Source: Paracoccaceae bacterium (lineage in GTDB: Bacteria; Pseudomonadota; Alphaproteobacteria; Rhodobacterales; Rhodobacteraceae). Taken from it: 49,088 bases of DNA. Numbering within the stretch: position 1 is the first letter of the stretch; each line of letters begins with the position of its first letter. The stretch is from assembly GCA_028285485.1 (NCBI GenBank), contig JANQPC010000031.1, positions 1-49,088 of the forward strand, in the 5' to 3' direction. This document shows positions 8,572 to 17,440 of the stretch, in pieces. Both the position numbers and the translations under genes were made by a program. Below the pieces are notes generated by a model that was not told the DNA's origin, ran no database searches, and worked only from the letters and a program-made list of their open reading frames with translations.

Positions 8572-9233
8572 CCTATCCCCTCTTCCAATATCTGCCACAG
8601 TGGTAAGAGCGCTTTCGCCGTCTCGGTGAGCCCTGCGATCAGGCCCGTGTCGCGCCAGCCTTCTGCGGGCGGCGCAACCACAACAAGGTTCTTGCGCTTG
8701 AGCAGTTCGGCATGGGGGTGGCCGGGCTCGTAAGGCTTTGGCACCCGTTTCAGCGGCTCGGGTCCCCAGGAGGAAATCTCGGCCCCCGCGCCCGAGATCG
8801 CGGCATCCAGCGCGCCCTGCAGCGCATCGCCCTCACGATCCACCAGCGCCCGGAACCGGGTCAGCGCCGGGCCCTTGAGGCCCATGATGCCGGTGCACAG
8901 GAAGATGTAATCGGGCGCCGAGCCGAAAAACCAGCCGGGCTTCACCGCATCGCCGCCTTGCATCCAGGAGATGTGAAGATGCGCGTTGTAGGGCGTTTTG
9001 TCCTTCGAGAAACGCACGTCGCGATAAATGCGGAAGAGCTTTGGCTTGAAGCTCGCCCCGCAAAGCCGCGCGAGATCCTCGGCGAAGAGGTTCGCAAGAA
9101 GCTCTCCGGGCTTCTTGATCTCATCGATGTAGCGGGCCTTTTGCGGTTCGAACCAGCCCTTGGAATTGTTCTTCGAAAGCTCGCTGAAGAACACGTTCGA
9201 GCTGTCGATCAACTCAACGAATCCGTCTGACAT
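8568..9233 (-). CDS. DUF2461 family protein
   Basis: The 221-residue protein shows DUF2461 signatures: FFSELSKNNSKGWFEPQKARY near the N-terminus, FRIYRDVRFSKDKTPYNAHLHISW in the middle and GPEPLKRVPKPYEPGHP in the C-terminal half. The biochemical function of this widespread family is unknown; it is predicted soluble and cytoplasmic. I prefer ATG 9233 (GAGGA about 8 nt upstream) over ATG 9248, which would add five residues and use no clear ribosome site. It is convergent with the DUF354 gene with overlapping stop codons. Confidence 0.85.
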   Translation of the reverse strand: MSDGFVELIDSSNVFFSELSKNNSKGWFEPQKARYIDEIKKPGELLANLFAEDLARLCGASFKPKLFRIYRDVRFSKDKTPYNAHLHISWMQGGDAVKPGWFFGSAPDYIFLCTGIMGLKGPALTRFRALVDREGDALQGALDAAISGAGAEISSWGPEPLKRVPKPYEPGHPHAELLKRKNLVVVAPPAEGWRDTGLIAGLTETAKALLPLWQILEEGIG

Positions 9234-9305
9234 GGCGCGCGTCCTCATCCGCTGCGGGCACGTCTTTAATGCGCGAGGGCCGCAGTTCAGGCAAGAAACC
9301 GGCCG

Positions 9306-9611
9306 TTAGCTCTTGTCATCTTCTGCCACAACGGGGGCGGTCGGCGCGGCAACCGCGAAATCCTCCCCATAGGCGATGATGCAGCTTGATCCGTTGATAT
9401 CGGTGGAAACGATCAGCCAGTCATCGGATCGACGCGAAACCCAGATCTCCATCACAGAAAATGGCCGGATGATGCCAACCGCTTCCTTTGCCGCAGAGTA
9501 ATCCCGCGCAATGAAGCTCAGCATCTCGTCACGCGGATAACACACGGTGGTGGCCGCAGTGGCAGACGCAGCACAAGCCATCACGCTCGCCCCCGCCAAA
9601 CGGCTCCACAT
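9306..9611 (-). CDS. Small exported protein, unknown function
   Basis: The 101-residue protein opens with a signal-peptide-like stretch (MWSRLAGASVMACAASATAATT, likely cut near residue 20). The mature part is about 80 residues with two Cys and a YxxGEDFAV segment. ATG at 9611 has a strong AAGGAG 8 nt upstream, supporting a real gene. I do not recognise the family. The mature part (WLIVSTDINGSSCIIAYGEDF) resembles short periplasmic proteins commonly annotated as hypothetical in Rhodobacterales. It stands alone, divergent from the ugp operon. Confidence 0.65.
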   Translation of the reverse strand: MWSRLAGASVMACAASATAATTVCYPRDEMLSFIARDYSAAKEAVGIIRPFSVMEIWVSRRSDDWLIVSTDINGSSCIIAYGEDFAVAAPTAPVVAEDDKS

Positions 9612-9749
9612 CAGCTTGTCTCCTTCGGCGTGTGTCTCTCTCCGGTGTTTCGCGCAATTGTCTCAAGATCAGCTTACCGCGAAATGAGGAATGAGCATGT
9701 CGCCGCCGTGAATTTCGCGCCACAGGTGCGTTTCACGAGGCCGTTAAAG

Positions 9750-9791
9750 CTTTCATAAAACCTTCACAAACCTGTTACATGCCGCCATTAT
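9750..9791 (+). promoter_or_regulatory. Tandem Pho box and -10 upstream of ugpBAECQ
   Basis: Three 11-bp direct repeats of the PhoB half-site type follow each other exactly: CTTTCAT-AAAA (9750-9760), CCTTCAC-AAAC (9761-9771), CTGTTAC-ATGC (9772-9782). The classical half-site is CTGTCAT plus four A/T-rich bases. A -10-like CATTAT (9786-9791) follows at the distance seen in PhoB-activated promoters, where the box replaces the -35 element. ugpB starts at 9827. PhoB control of ugp is established in E. coli; its use here is inferred from the repeats. Confidence 0.8.
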
Positions 9792-9826
9792 CGCCCCACA
9801 ACAATAAGCAAACTGGGGAGACAATC

Positions 9827-11125
9827 ATGCTTCGAACAACCCTTCTGTCAGCGGCCACGGCGGCGCTTGTCGCCGGATCCGCAAATGCCCAAACCGAGAT
9901 CGTCCTGTGGCACGCCATGGGCGGCCAACTCGGCGAAACGGTGAACGCGCTCGCCACGCAGTTCAACGAGGCACAGGCGGATTTTGCGATCACGCCCGTC
10001 TACAAAGGCGGATATGAAGATACGCTGACAGCCACGATCGCGGCATTCCGCGCGGGCGAACAACCCAACATCGTGCAGGTGTTCGATGCGGGCGCCGCAA
10101 CGATCATCGGCGCCGAGGGCGCAGTGATCCCGGCGGAAGACTTGATCATGGGCGCGGGCCTTGCCTTCGATGCCAACGATTACATCCCCGGCGTGCGTTA
10201 CTTCTACGCCGACTCGAGCGACAAGATGGTGGGCATGCCCTTCAACTCGTCGACCCCAATTCTTTACTACAACGTCGAAGCGCTGAACCAAGCTGGCGTT
10301 GAGCCGCCGGTCACCTGGGAGCAGTTCGAGGAAATCGCGCCAGCGCTTGTTGAGGCCGGCTTCGTGCCGCTCGCTCAATCGCACAGCCCCTGGATCATGA
10401 CGGAGAACTTCCATTCCCGTCACAACCTGCAATTCGCGACGAACAATAACGGGTTCGACGGCGCCGAAGGCACCGAGATCCTCGTCAACAACGATGCGAT
10501 CAAGACCCACTTCACCAAGCTCAAGGAATGGCTCGATGCCGGTTGGTACGGCTATTACGGCGCTGGCTGGGGCGACAACCAGACCCCGTTCGAAAACGGT
10601 GAAGTGGCCATGTGGCTTGGCTCCTCGGCCTCGTTCGGCGGCCTCCGGAACTCGACCGACTTCGAATTCTCCGCAACCTTCCTCCCCTACTGGGAAGCGA
10701 TCACGCCCGAGCCCGTTTCCACATTCATCGGTGGTGCTGCGCTCTTCGCGATGTCGGGCCATGAAGATGGCGAGAATGCTGGCGTTGCCGCGTTCTTCGA
10801 TTTCCTTGCCTCTGCCGAAACGCAGAAGTTCTGGCACATGGAAACCGGCTACGTGCCGATCACCCAGGCGGCCTACGATCTGACCAAAGAGTCGGGCTAC
10901 TACGAAGAAACGCCCCAGGCCGAAGTCGGCACCCTGCAACTTACCCAAGCGGCGGCTGACTGGAACAAAGGCTACCGCATGGGCTTCTACGTGCAGATCC
11001 GCGACGTGATGAACCGTGAATACGGCCGCATCTTCGCCGGTGAGACCGATGTCGAAAGCGCCTTCGCGGTGATCGAAGAAGAAGGCAACCGCCTTCTGGA
11101 GCGGTTCGCCCAGACCACCAACTAA
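9827..11125 (+). CDS. ugpB: Glycerol-3-phosphate ABC importer, periplasmic binding protein
   Basis: The 432-residue extracellular solute-binding protein has a signal peptide (MLRTTLLSAATAALVAGSANA). The mature part starts TEIVLWHAMGGQLGETVNALATQFNEAQ, characteristic of UgpB; MVGMPFNSSTPILYYN and AMWLGSSASFGG are also typical. It captures sn-glycerol-3-phosphate or glycerophosphodiesters in the periplasm for UgpAEC. Start: ATG 9827 behind GGGGAG; the frame runs open upstream but that part lies in the Pho box region. It is first in the ugpBAECQ operon; a stable hairpin separates it from ugpA, consistent with higher expression of the binding protein. Confidence 0.93.
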   Translation: MLRTTLLSAATAALVAGSANAQTEIVLWHAMGGQLGETVNALATQFNEAQADFAITPVYKGGYEDTLTATIAAFRAGEQPNIVQVFDAGAATIIGAEGAVIPAEDLIMGAGLAFDANDYIPGVRYFYADSSDKMVGMPFNSSTPILYYNVEALNQAGVEPPVTWEQFEEIAPALVEAGFVPLAQSHSPWIMTENFHSRHNLQFATNNNGFDGAEGTEILVNNDAIKTHFTKLKEWLDAGWYGYYGAGWGDNQTPFENGEVAMWLGSSASFGGLRNSTDFEFSATFLPYWEAITPEPVSTFIGGAALFAMSGHEDGENAGVAAFFDFLASAETQKFWHMETGYVPITQAAYDLTKESGYYEETPQAEVGTLQLTQAAADWNKGYRMGFYVQIRDVMNREYGRIFAGETDVESAFAVIEEEGNRLLERFAQTTN

Positions 11126-11144
11126 GCCGGTCTGAACAAGATCG

Positions 11145-11169
11145 CGAGGGCGCGCCTGCCGCGCCCTCG
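11145..11169 (+). terminator. Intra-operon hairpin between ugpB and ugpA
   Basis: A perfect 10-bp stem (11145-11154 with 11160-11169) closes a 5-nt loop 19 nt after the ugpB stop. No U-run follows, so it is better read as an mRNA-stabilising or partial attenuating hairpin than as a full terminator. Confidence 0.6.
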
Positions 11170-11192
11170 TTCGACGTTTCGGGGGAAGACGT

Positions 11193-12074
11193 ATGGAAAA
11201 GGCTCAGTTCACCTCGCCGTGGCTGCCCTATCTGCTGCTTGCGCCGCAGATGATCATCATCGCGATATTCTTTCTTTGGCCCGCGGCGGAAGCCATCCGG
11301 GCCTCGTTTTTCCTGGAAGACCCGTTCTTTGGCACGGCCACCTTCGTGGGCCTTCAGAATTACTCGGATGCCTTCGCCGCGTCCGATTACCAGCGCACCG
11401 CCTGGTTCACCTTCGTATTCGTGGTACTCGTATCGCTGATCTCTCTGGGCATCGGCATGATGCTCGCGGTCTCGGCCGACCGGGTGCTGCGCGGCAAGGG
11501 CAGCTATAAGACGCTGCTGATGTGGGTCTACGCGATCGCGCCGCCGGTGGCAGGGCTGATCGGCGTAATGCTGTTTGATCAGCATATCGGCCCGCTCGTG
11601 GAATTTGTGGCCTATTTCGGCTGGGATCTGCAGGTGGGGGTGGATTACTGGGATACCGGCTTTGCCATGATCGTGGTCGCCACGTGGAAGCAGGTGCCCT
11701 ACTGCTTCATCTTCTTCCTCTCGGGCCTGCAATCGATCCCCACATCGGTGAAGGAAGCCTCGGCCATCGATTGCCGCTCGGAAACCCGGCGGTTCTGGAC
11801 GATCACCTTCCCGCTCCTGGCGCCCACAACCTTCTTCCTGCTGATCCTCAACATCACCTATGCGATGTTCGAAACCTTCGGGATGATCGACCAGATCGTG
11901 AAGGATCAGCCCGGCAACAGCCCGGTTACGCTGGTGTACAAGGTGTTCCGCGATGGGTTCCGCGGCAACGATATCGGCGGATCCTCGGCCCAGTCGGTGA
12001 TCCTGATGATCCTGGTTCTCGCGCTCACGGTGGCCCAGTTCCGCCTGATCGAGCGCCGGATTCACTATACCTGA
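11193..12074 (+). CDS. ugpA: Glycerol-3-phosphate ABC importer, permease subunit
   Basis: This 293-residue inner-membrane protein has six predicted helices, an N-terminal helix LPYLLLAPQMIIIAIFFLWPA and the EAA-loop region SVKEASAIDCRSETRRFWTITFPLLAPT that docks on the UgpC ATPase. FETFGMIDQIV and GNSPVTLVYKVFRDGF are typical of UgpA. ATG 11193 follows GGGGGAAG. It pairs with UgpE as the translocation channel. The Ile-Asp-Cys replacement of the usual Ile-Asp-Gly in the EAA loop is a minor oddity. Confidence 0.93.
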   Translation: MEKAQFTSPWLPYLLLAPQMIIIAIFFLWPAAEAIRASFFLEDPFFGTATFVGLQNYSDAFAASDYQRTAWFTFVFVVLVSLISLGIGMMLAVSADRVLRGKGSYKTLLMWVYAIAPPVAGLIGVMLFDQHIGPLVEFVAYFGWDLQVGVDYWDTGFAMIVVATWKQVPYCFIFFLSGLQSIPTSVKEASAIDCRSETRRFWTITFPLLAPTTFFLLILNITYAMFETFGMIDQIVKDQPGNSPVTLVYKVFRDGFRGNDIGGSSAQSVILMILVLALTVAQFRLIERRIHYT

Positions 12075-12086
12075 GGAGGCAGCGCG

Positions 12087-13004
12087 ATGGCCGTTACAGA
12101 AATCGACAGTTCCGCCGAAACCTCGGGCACCACAAAGGCCGCATCGGCCGACAATCGCCCGCGCCGCAAGACGAAGATCTTCGATCACGTCGTCCTGTGG
12201 CTCGGGGTGCTTCTGATGATGGGCCCGATCATCGTGGCCTTCACAACCTCCACCTTCGATCACGTCACAATCCACCGCGAAGGCATGCAGTTCGGCTGGG
12301 GTGGGGAGTTCGTGGAAACCTACAAGAACGTGCTCTACCAGGAGGGCGGCTTCACCGGCGAAGTAACGGGGCTGTTGATGACCCAGAACAGCCTGATCCT
12401 GGGCCTCGGCTTTGCCATCGGAAAGATCGTCGTCTCGATGCTTGCGGCCTACGCGATCGTTTACTTCCGCTTCCCATTGGCCACGTTTTCCTTCTGGGTG
12501 ATCTTCACGACGCTTCTCCTCCCGCTCGAAGTCCGCATCCTGCCCTCCTACGAGGTCGTCCAGCAGCTTGGGATGCTGAACACCTATTCGGGGCTGATCA
12601 TCCCGCTTATTGCCTCGGCCACCGGCACGTTCTTCTTCCGGCAATTCTTCAAGTCCGTCCCGAATGAACTGATGGAGGCCGCGCGGATCGATGGCGCCGG
12701 GCCTGTTCAATTCTTCTGGGATATTCTCGTGCCACTTTCGAAAACGATGATGGCGGCGATCTTCATCATCATGTTCGTGGTCGGGTGGAACCAGTATCTC
12801 TGGCCCACGCTGATGACGACGGAGGAGGGCTACTTCACCCTCGTGCGCGGCATCCGCAACATCATGCAGCAGATGATCGGCGCTGACATCCCCGAGTATA
12901 ACGAAGCCCTGGCCATGGCGATGCTCGCCATGCTGCCGCCCGCGCTGGTGATCATCATTTTCCAGCGCATGTTCATCAAAGGATTGGTGGAGCAGGAAAA
13001 ATGA
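12087..13004 (+). CDS. ugpE: Glycerol-3-phosphate ABC importer, permease subunit
   Basis: The 305-residue membrane protein has a polar N-terminal extension (about 30 residues), then six predicted helices. The ABC-binding loop is [27 protein letters not shown], a canonical EAA motif, and [15 protein letters not shown] is typical of UgpE. ATG 12087 has GAGGAGG directly upstream. Its stop overlaps the ugpC start by ATGA (13001-13004). With UgpA it forms the channel for glycerol-3-phosphate. Confidence 0.93.
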   Translation: MAVTEIDSSAETSGTTKAASADNRPRRKTKIFDHVVLWLGVLLMMGPIIVAFTTSTFDHVTIHREGMQFGWGGEFVETYKNVLYQEGGFTGEVTGLLMTQNSLILGLGFAIGKIVVSMLAAYAIVYFRFPLATFSFWVIFTTLLLPLEVRILPSYEVVQQLGMLNTYSGLIIPLIASATGTFFFRQFFKSVPNELMEAARIDGAGPVQFFWDILVPLSKTMMAAIFIIMFVVGWNQYLWPTLMTTEEGYFTLVRGIRNIMQQMIGADIPEYNEALAMAMLAMLPPALVIIIFQRMFIKGLVEQEK

Positions 13005-14044
13005 CAACGCTGCGCATCAGAAACGCAATCAAGCAATATCCCAACGGCGCGCAGGCGGTGAAGGGCGTATCGGTAGATGTGGAAGATGGCGAGCTTGTCG
13101 TCTTCGTGGGCCCCTCGGGCTGCGGGAAATCCACGCTTCTGCGCATGGTCGCAGGGCTGGAGGAAGTGACCGATGGCGAGATCGAGCTCAACGGGCGGGT
13201 GGTAAACAACCTCGAACCGGCCGACCGGAACATCGCCATGGTGTTCCAGAACTACGCGCTTTACCCACATATGAGCGTGCGCAAGAACCTGGCCTACGGG
13301 CTGAAGAACCGCGGCACACCGTCCGACGAGATTGACCGGAAAGTGGAAGAGGCGGGTGCGCTTCTTCAGATTTCAGAGTTTCTCGATCGCAAGCCCTCGC
13401 AGCTATCCGGCGGCCAGCGCCAACGTGTTGCCATGGGCCGCGCGATCGTGCGAAACCCGGCGATCTTTCTCTTCGATGAGCCGCTCTCGAACCTCGACGC
13501 AAAGCTCCGCAACCAGATGCGGCTGGAGATCAAGAAGCTTCAGCGCCGGCTCGATACCGCCGCGATCTACGTCACCCACGATCAGGTAGAGGCGATGACG
13601 CTGGCAGATCGGATCGTGGTGCTGAACAACGGGATGGTCGAACAGATCGGCACGCCGACCGAGGTGTATTCCCGCCCGGCCACAACCTTTGTGGCAAGCT
13701 TCATTGGCGCGCCGCCGATGAACCTGATCCCCGGCGAGCTTTCCAAGGGGCAATTGCATATCGGCGCCCATTCGATGCCGATGAATTCCGCCCATGCGGG
13801 GCCCGTGACCTTCGGCTTCCGGCCTGAGCGGGCGCATATGAACGGGGCCGCTAGCGGGCTTGCCGTGGAAATCGGCGTGATCGAAGAACTTGGCGCCCAT
13901 CGCCTGATCCATGGCCGCGTGGGGGATCATGAGGTCACGGTCGCGCAGGATGCCGAACTTCCGCCCCCCGATGGCCGCATGATGCTGGCGTTCAACGAAC
14001 AGGATACCCACCTTTTCGATCCGGATACCGGCGCCCGGGTCTGA
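13001..14044 (+). CDS. ugpC: Glycerol-3-phosphate ABC importer, ATP-binding subunit
   Basis: The 347-residue ATPase has Walker [10 protein letters not shown] (37-45), Q-loop [10 protein letters not shown], signature LSGGQRQR, Walker [17 protein letters not shown] and a switch His in VTHDQ. A C-terminal TOBE-type domain (from about residue 235, [10 protein letters not shown] onward) is shared with MalK/UgpC. It energises import through UgpAE. It is translationally coupled to ugpE by ATGA, and the phosphodiesterase gene begins 2 nt after its stop. Confidence 0.94.
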   Translation: MTTLRIRNAIKQYPNGAQAVKGVSVDVEDGELVVFVGPSGCGKSTLLRMVAGLEEVTDGEIELNGRVVNNLEPADRNIAMVFQNYALYPHMSVRKNLAYGLKNRGTPSDEIDRKVEEAGALLQISEFLDRKPSQLSGGQRQRVAMGRAIVRNPAIFLFDEPLSNLDAKLRNQMRLEIKKLQRRLDTAAIYVTHDQVEAMTLADRIVVLNNGMVEQIGTPTEVYSRPATTFVASFIGAPPMNLIPGELSKGQLHIGAHSMPMNSAHAGPVTFGFRPERAHMNGAASGLAVEIGVIEELGAHRLIHGRVGDHEVTVAQDAELPPPDGRMMLAFNEQDTHLFDPDTGARV

Positions 14045-14046
14045 CC

Positions 14047-14883
14047 ATGATCGTTGAGACCGAGGCGCGGGCGCGGCTTGCGGCCGCCGCCGAAGGCCCA
14101 CTGGTGATCGCCCATCGCGGGTGTTGGGGGCCATTGCCGGAAAACTCCGCGGCGGCCATCGCCGCGGCGGCGGCATTCGATGTGATCGAGATTGATGTGC
14201 GTCTGATGGCAGACGGCACGCCCTACCTTATCCATGACGATACGCTTGCCCGAATGATCGGTATGCCCCTTGCGGCGGACGGGCTTGCGGAGGCCGACCG
14301 CCAGGGCGCACGGCTTCTGGCCGGGGCCGGAGGGGCGACGGCCACGCCCACCGATCATACGCTCCCAACGCTGGAAGAGGCGCTTTCAGCCGGAGGGCCG
14401 AATGCGATCTTCGATCTCGACGTCAAGCGCGCGGAAGATATCCCGCATGTGGCCGCGTGGATGGAACGCCATCCGGCCAGAAGCCGCGCAACGCTGAAGG
14501 TTGCAACCCGAACCCCGGAGGATATCGGCGCCCTTCAGGCGCTCGAAGCGCGTCACGGGATCACCGTAATGGCAAAAGTGGATGTTGAGGGGCCCGATCA
14601 GATCCACCTTTTGGGCAAGATCGCCCGAGCGGAGGTGGCCGCGGCAGAGATCTGGTTCCCCGAGATCGAGCTTGCGCGCGCGGCATCTGCCGCCGGGCCG
14701 GTGTTGACGACCTATACGCTTGACGAGGCCCATTGTGCCGGGCTGTCAGATACCCGCGCGAAAGCCGATCCGGGGCCGGTATGGGGCACGCTTCTCGATG
14801 CCGGGATCCGCGGTATCATGACCGATCTGCCCCACGGGCTTGCGGCATTCTACGCCTCGCGCGAAGCGCCTAAGCCCCGCTAG
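14047..14883 (+). CDS. ugpQ: Glycerophosphodiester phosphodiesterase
   Basis: The 278-residue GDPD protein has IAHRGCWGPLPENS (catalytic His-Arg and Glu-Asn), FDVIEIDVRLMADGTPYLIHDDTL (metal-binding Glu, Asp and catalytic His) and a late IWFPEIELA segment. It lacks a signal peptide, so it acts in the cytoplasm like UgpQ, hydrolysing imported glycerophosphodiesters to glycerol-3-phosphate and an alcohol. It is last in the Pho-box-controlled ugpBAECQ operon. Its TAG overlaps the opposing kinase stop in CTAG (14880-14883). Confidence 0.92.
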   Translation: MIVETEARARLAAAAEGPLVIAHRGCWGPLPENSAAAIAAAAAFDVIEIDVRLMADGTPYLIHDDTLARMIGMPLAADGLAEADRQGARLLAGAGGATATPTDHTLPTLEEALSAGGPNAIFDLDVKRAEDIPHVAAWMERHPARSRATLKVATRTPEDIGALQALEARHGITVMAKVDVEGPDQIHLLGKIARAEVAAAEIWFPEIELARAASAAGPVLTTYTLDEAHCAGLSDTRAKADPGPVWGTLLDAGIRGIMTDLPHGLAAFYASREAPKPR

Positions 14884-15506
14884 ATCGTGATCGAAGCCGC
14901 CCGGCTGTTTTCCAACACCCGTCGGGCATTGGGCAGATCGTTGGTTTCGGCACGCCGGCGGGCCGCGTCGATGCTCAGCCCATGGTCCAGCCAACGCTGA
15001 ATCAGGCGCCGCCGCAGGATATCCTCGCTTTCATCGAGATAGATCGACAGATCCCACAGATCATGCAGCCCCGACCACGGCGCCTCGTCAAGCAGCAGGT
15101 AATTGCCCTCGATCACCGCGATGCCGGTCTCTCCGGTAATCGCGCCGGCTCCGGCAATGGCAATATCGCGCGCCCGGTCAAAAACGGGCACGAACACCTC
15201 TTCGTCCCGCCCAAGGCGTTCCACCATCGCGATGAACCCGTGGGCATCGAATGTCTCCGGCGCGCCCTTCCGGGCCAGAAGCCCGCGCTGTTCCAGCACC
15301 GCGTTATCCAGGTGAAAACCATCCATCGGCACGAGCGCTGCAACCGCCCGGCGCTGCGCAAGGCGGCGCACAAGCGCCTCGGCAAAGGTGGATTTCCCCG
15401 ATCCCGGCGCACCGGCCACGCATATGCGGTGGCGCACCGCAGCGTCCGGCAAAGCCAGCACCTGATCGGCCACCGCATCGATTGTCTCCGGATCGGGCCC
15501 CCGCAT
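14880..15506 (-). CDS. P-loop small-molecule kinase, uridine/pantothenate kinase-like
   Basis: The 208-residue protein carries Walker A AGAPGSGKST (31-40), MDGFHLDNAVL with a probable substrate-binding Asp, FDRARDIAI, and VIEGNYLLLDEAPW. This motif order is that of the PRK/uridine kinase/bacterial pantothenate kinase fold, notably the YggC/FrcK group of sugar-locus kinases. The substrate is unknown; a sugar, nucleoside or pantothenate-like alcohol is possible. Start: ATG 15506 with GAGGG about 9 nt upstream. It is convergent with ugpQ; the Nudix gene lies upstream on the same strand after a 104-bp gap. Confidence 0.8.
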   Translation of the reverse strand: MRGPDPETIDAVADQVLALPDAAVRHRICVAGAPGSGKSTFAEALVRRLAQRRAVAALVPMDGFHLDNAVLEQRGLLARKGAPETFDAHGFIAMVERLGRDEEVFVPVFDRARDIAIAGAGAITGETGIAVIEGNYLLLDEAPWSGLHDLWDLSIYLDESEDILRRRLIQRWLDHGLSIDAARRRAETNDLPNARRVLENSRAASITI

Positions 15507-15610
15507 CCAAGCCGCCCTCTAAAGCCACCGATCCATGAAGGCGGCACTGGGCGAGGCGGTCAACCCGCCAGGCCAAGTAAGCGGTGAATTTGCCCGTGGC
15601 TGCGGCGGGG

Positions 15611-16108
15611 TTACGACGCTTTGAGCAGGTCCTGGATCACTGGCTGCTTGCGCGGGTTCTTGGCGATCTGGCGCAGCAAATCCGCAAGCTCGGGCTCGTT
15701 CACGCGTTTTGCAGCCGCCTTTGGGGTGAACCAGCGGCGTTTGCGTTCGCCGCGCTCTTTCCAGTTGCGATTGAGCTTTTCCACGATCATCGGGTAGACG
15801 CGCACGCGGCAGCGCAGGGTCTTGCCGTTCCCAAGGCCCTTGGGATAGTGATACTCGCCGATCTTTTCCGATGCGATGTAGCCGCGGGCGCCCGCCTCTT
15901 CCAGCGCCTCGATCTCTGCCGCGGCCCAGGGCTTCTTGCCATCGATGAGCCAGCCCTTGGGCATCACCCAGCGCCCGGTATCGCGCGAGGTGACCATAAG
16001 AACCTGCATCTGGCCGGAACGGTCCCATGTCAGCGGAAGCGCCGCTGTTTGCTGCCCCAGGCCCTGTGCCACGTTACCTTGCCTCCGGCGGCCCGAACCT
16101 GGCCGCAT
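15611..16108 (-). CDS. Nudix-fold hydrolase with a variant Nudix box
   Basis: The 165-residue protein has the Nudix helix from MPKGW to EIEALEEAGARG (49-76). Against the consensus G-x5-E-x7-R-E-U-x-E-E-x-G, the first Glu is Lys58 and the Arg is Ile66, while Glu67, Glu70-Glu71 and Gly73 are kept. GRWVMPKGW resembles the diphosphoinositol polyphosphate phosphohydrolase branch, and the family of short alphaproteobacterial proteins is often annotated simply as Nudix hydrolase. Metal-binding Glu residues remain, so activity is possible. ATG 16108 follows AAGGA at 6 nt. The substrate is unknown. Confidence 0.82.
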   Translation of the reverse strand: MRPGSGRRRQGNVAQGLGQQTAALPLTWDRSGQMQVLMVTSRDTGRWVMPKGWLIDGKKPWAAAEIEALEEAGARGYIASEKIGEYHYPKGLGNGKTLRCRVRVYPMIVEKLNRNWKERGERKRRWFTPKAAAKRVNEPELADLLRQIAKNPRKQPVIQDLLKAS

Positions 16109-16225
16109 CTTGATCCTTCACCAAGCCGTCATGGTGTGCCCACGCATGATTCAGACGTGTGACACTCACTATACATCGTCCTCAAAGTTTCGGCGAGAAA
16201 ATGAAAAAACCGGGGATAAGTCGCG

Positions 16226-17440
16226 TCAACTTGATCGGGCCCTGAGCGCGGCATAGCGCGCCTCAAGCCAGCGCCGGCTGGGGATATCGGTGCAAAGCGC
16301 AATCGCCCGGTCATAGGCTGTGGCCGCCTCGGCCACCCGACCCAGCGCGGCCAGGCAATGGGCGCGCACCGCATAAGCAGGCTGGTAGGTTTCCAGCCCC
16401 TCGAACGCGATCCGATCCAGCATCGCAAGCGCCTCTGCGGGCCCGGCATCTTCGGCCACCACCGCGGCATGCGAAACCGCGCCGCCGATCGTTGGATAGG
16501 CGCGGGTCAGCCCCGTATAGAGCTGAGAGAGCGCGCGCCAGTCGGTACGCCCCGTCACCGCGCGGGCGGCATGCACCGATTGGATCGCCGCCTCAAGCTG
16601 GAAGCGGCCCATGCGCCCGATCCGGGCGGCTTGCCCCAAAAGGGTCGCGGAGCGGTCGATCATCGCCTGATCCCAAAGGCCAGTCTCCTGCTCGGGCACC
16701 GGTACGAGCACGCCATTTTTGAGCCGCGCCGCCCGCCGCGCCTCGATGAACCCGATCAGCGCTGTAAGGCCCAGCGCCTCGGCATTCTCCGGGGCCAGAT
16801 CGGCCAGCACCGTGCTGAGATAGAAGGCTTCATGCGAAAGATCGCCCGCGCCGGCCATCCAATCCACCGCATAAGCGCCATAGATGGCTTCCAGCACCGC
16901 ATCCATCCGCGCGGGGTATTCCGCGGGGTCGGGCACAGTGAAGGGGATGCCAGCCGCCTTGATCTTGCGCTTGGCGCGCACCAGCCGCTGCGCCATGGCG
17001 GTGGGAGAGAGAAGGAAGGCGCGCGCGATCTCTTCCGCCTCAAGCCCCAGCACCGTTTGCAGCATCAGCGGCGTGTGCACGCGTTCGTCAATCGCAGGAT
17101 GGGCACAAACGAAGAGAAGCTTCAGGCGCTCGTCGAGCCCGTCATCGGCAATCAGGGCAACATCGGCCATCTCAGGCACCTCATCGGTGATCAGAAGCCG
17201 GGCATCGCGGCGCGCCGCATCAATGCGGCGGTTACGCGCAACGGTAAGCAGCCAGGCTTGGGGGTTATCGGGGATGCCGCGCTCGGGCCATGTGGTGAGT
17301 GCAGCGAGAAAGGCCTCTGAGAGCGCATCTTCCGCCGCCATGATATCACCCGATCGGCTGGCGAGGATGGCAAGCAGCTTGCCATAGGCGGCGCGCGCCA
17401 CATCCTCGGCGCGCGCCGCGGGGCTTGGTTGCCCCCTCAA
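16226..17440 (-). CDS. ECF42-type RNA polymerase sigma factor (DUF6596 C-terminal extension)
   Basis: The 404-residue protein joins sigma region 2 (AEDALSEAFLAALTTWP, PQAWLLTVARNRRIDAARR) and region 4 (MLQTVLGLEAEEIARAFLLSPTAMAQRLVRAKRKI) to a long C-terminal half of about 230 residues with TPR-like helices (NAEALGLTALIGFIEARRAAR; ALAMLDRI; YAVRAHCLAALGRVAEAATAYDRAIAL). This layout defines the ECF42 group, usually encoded with DGPF/YCII proteins and lacking an anti-sigma factor; the C-terminal extension is thought to control activity. TTG at 17440 overlaps the YCII stop as TTGA. It likely transcribes its own operon from the promoter at 18382-18408. Confidence 0.92.
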   Translation of the reverse strand: MRGQPSPAARAEDVARAAYGKLLAILASRSGDIMAAEDALSEAFLAALTTWPERGIPDNPQAWLLTVARNRRIDAARRDARLLITDEVPEMADVALIADDGLDERLKLLFVCAHPAIDERVHTPLMLQTVLGLEAEEIARAFLLSPTAMAQRLVRAKRKIKAAGIPFTVPDPAEYPARMDAVLEAIYGAYAVDWMAGAGDLSHEAFYLSTVLADLAPENAEALGLTALIGFIEARRAARLKNGVLVPVPEQETGLWDQAMIDRSATLLGQAARIGRMGRFQLEAAIQSVHAARAVTGRTDWRALSQLYTGLTRAYPTIGGAVSHAAVVAEDAGPAEALAMLDRIAFEGLETYQPAYAVRAHCLAALGRVAEAATAYDRAIALCTDIPSRRWLEARYAALRARSS

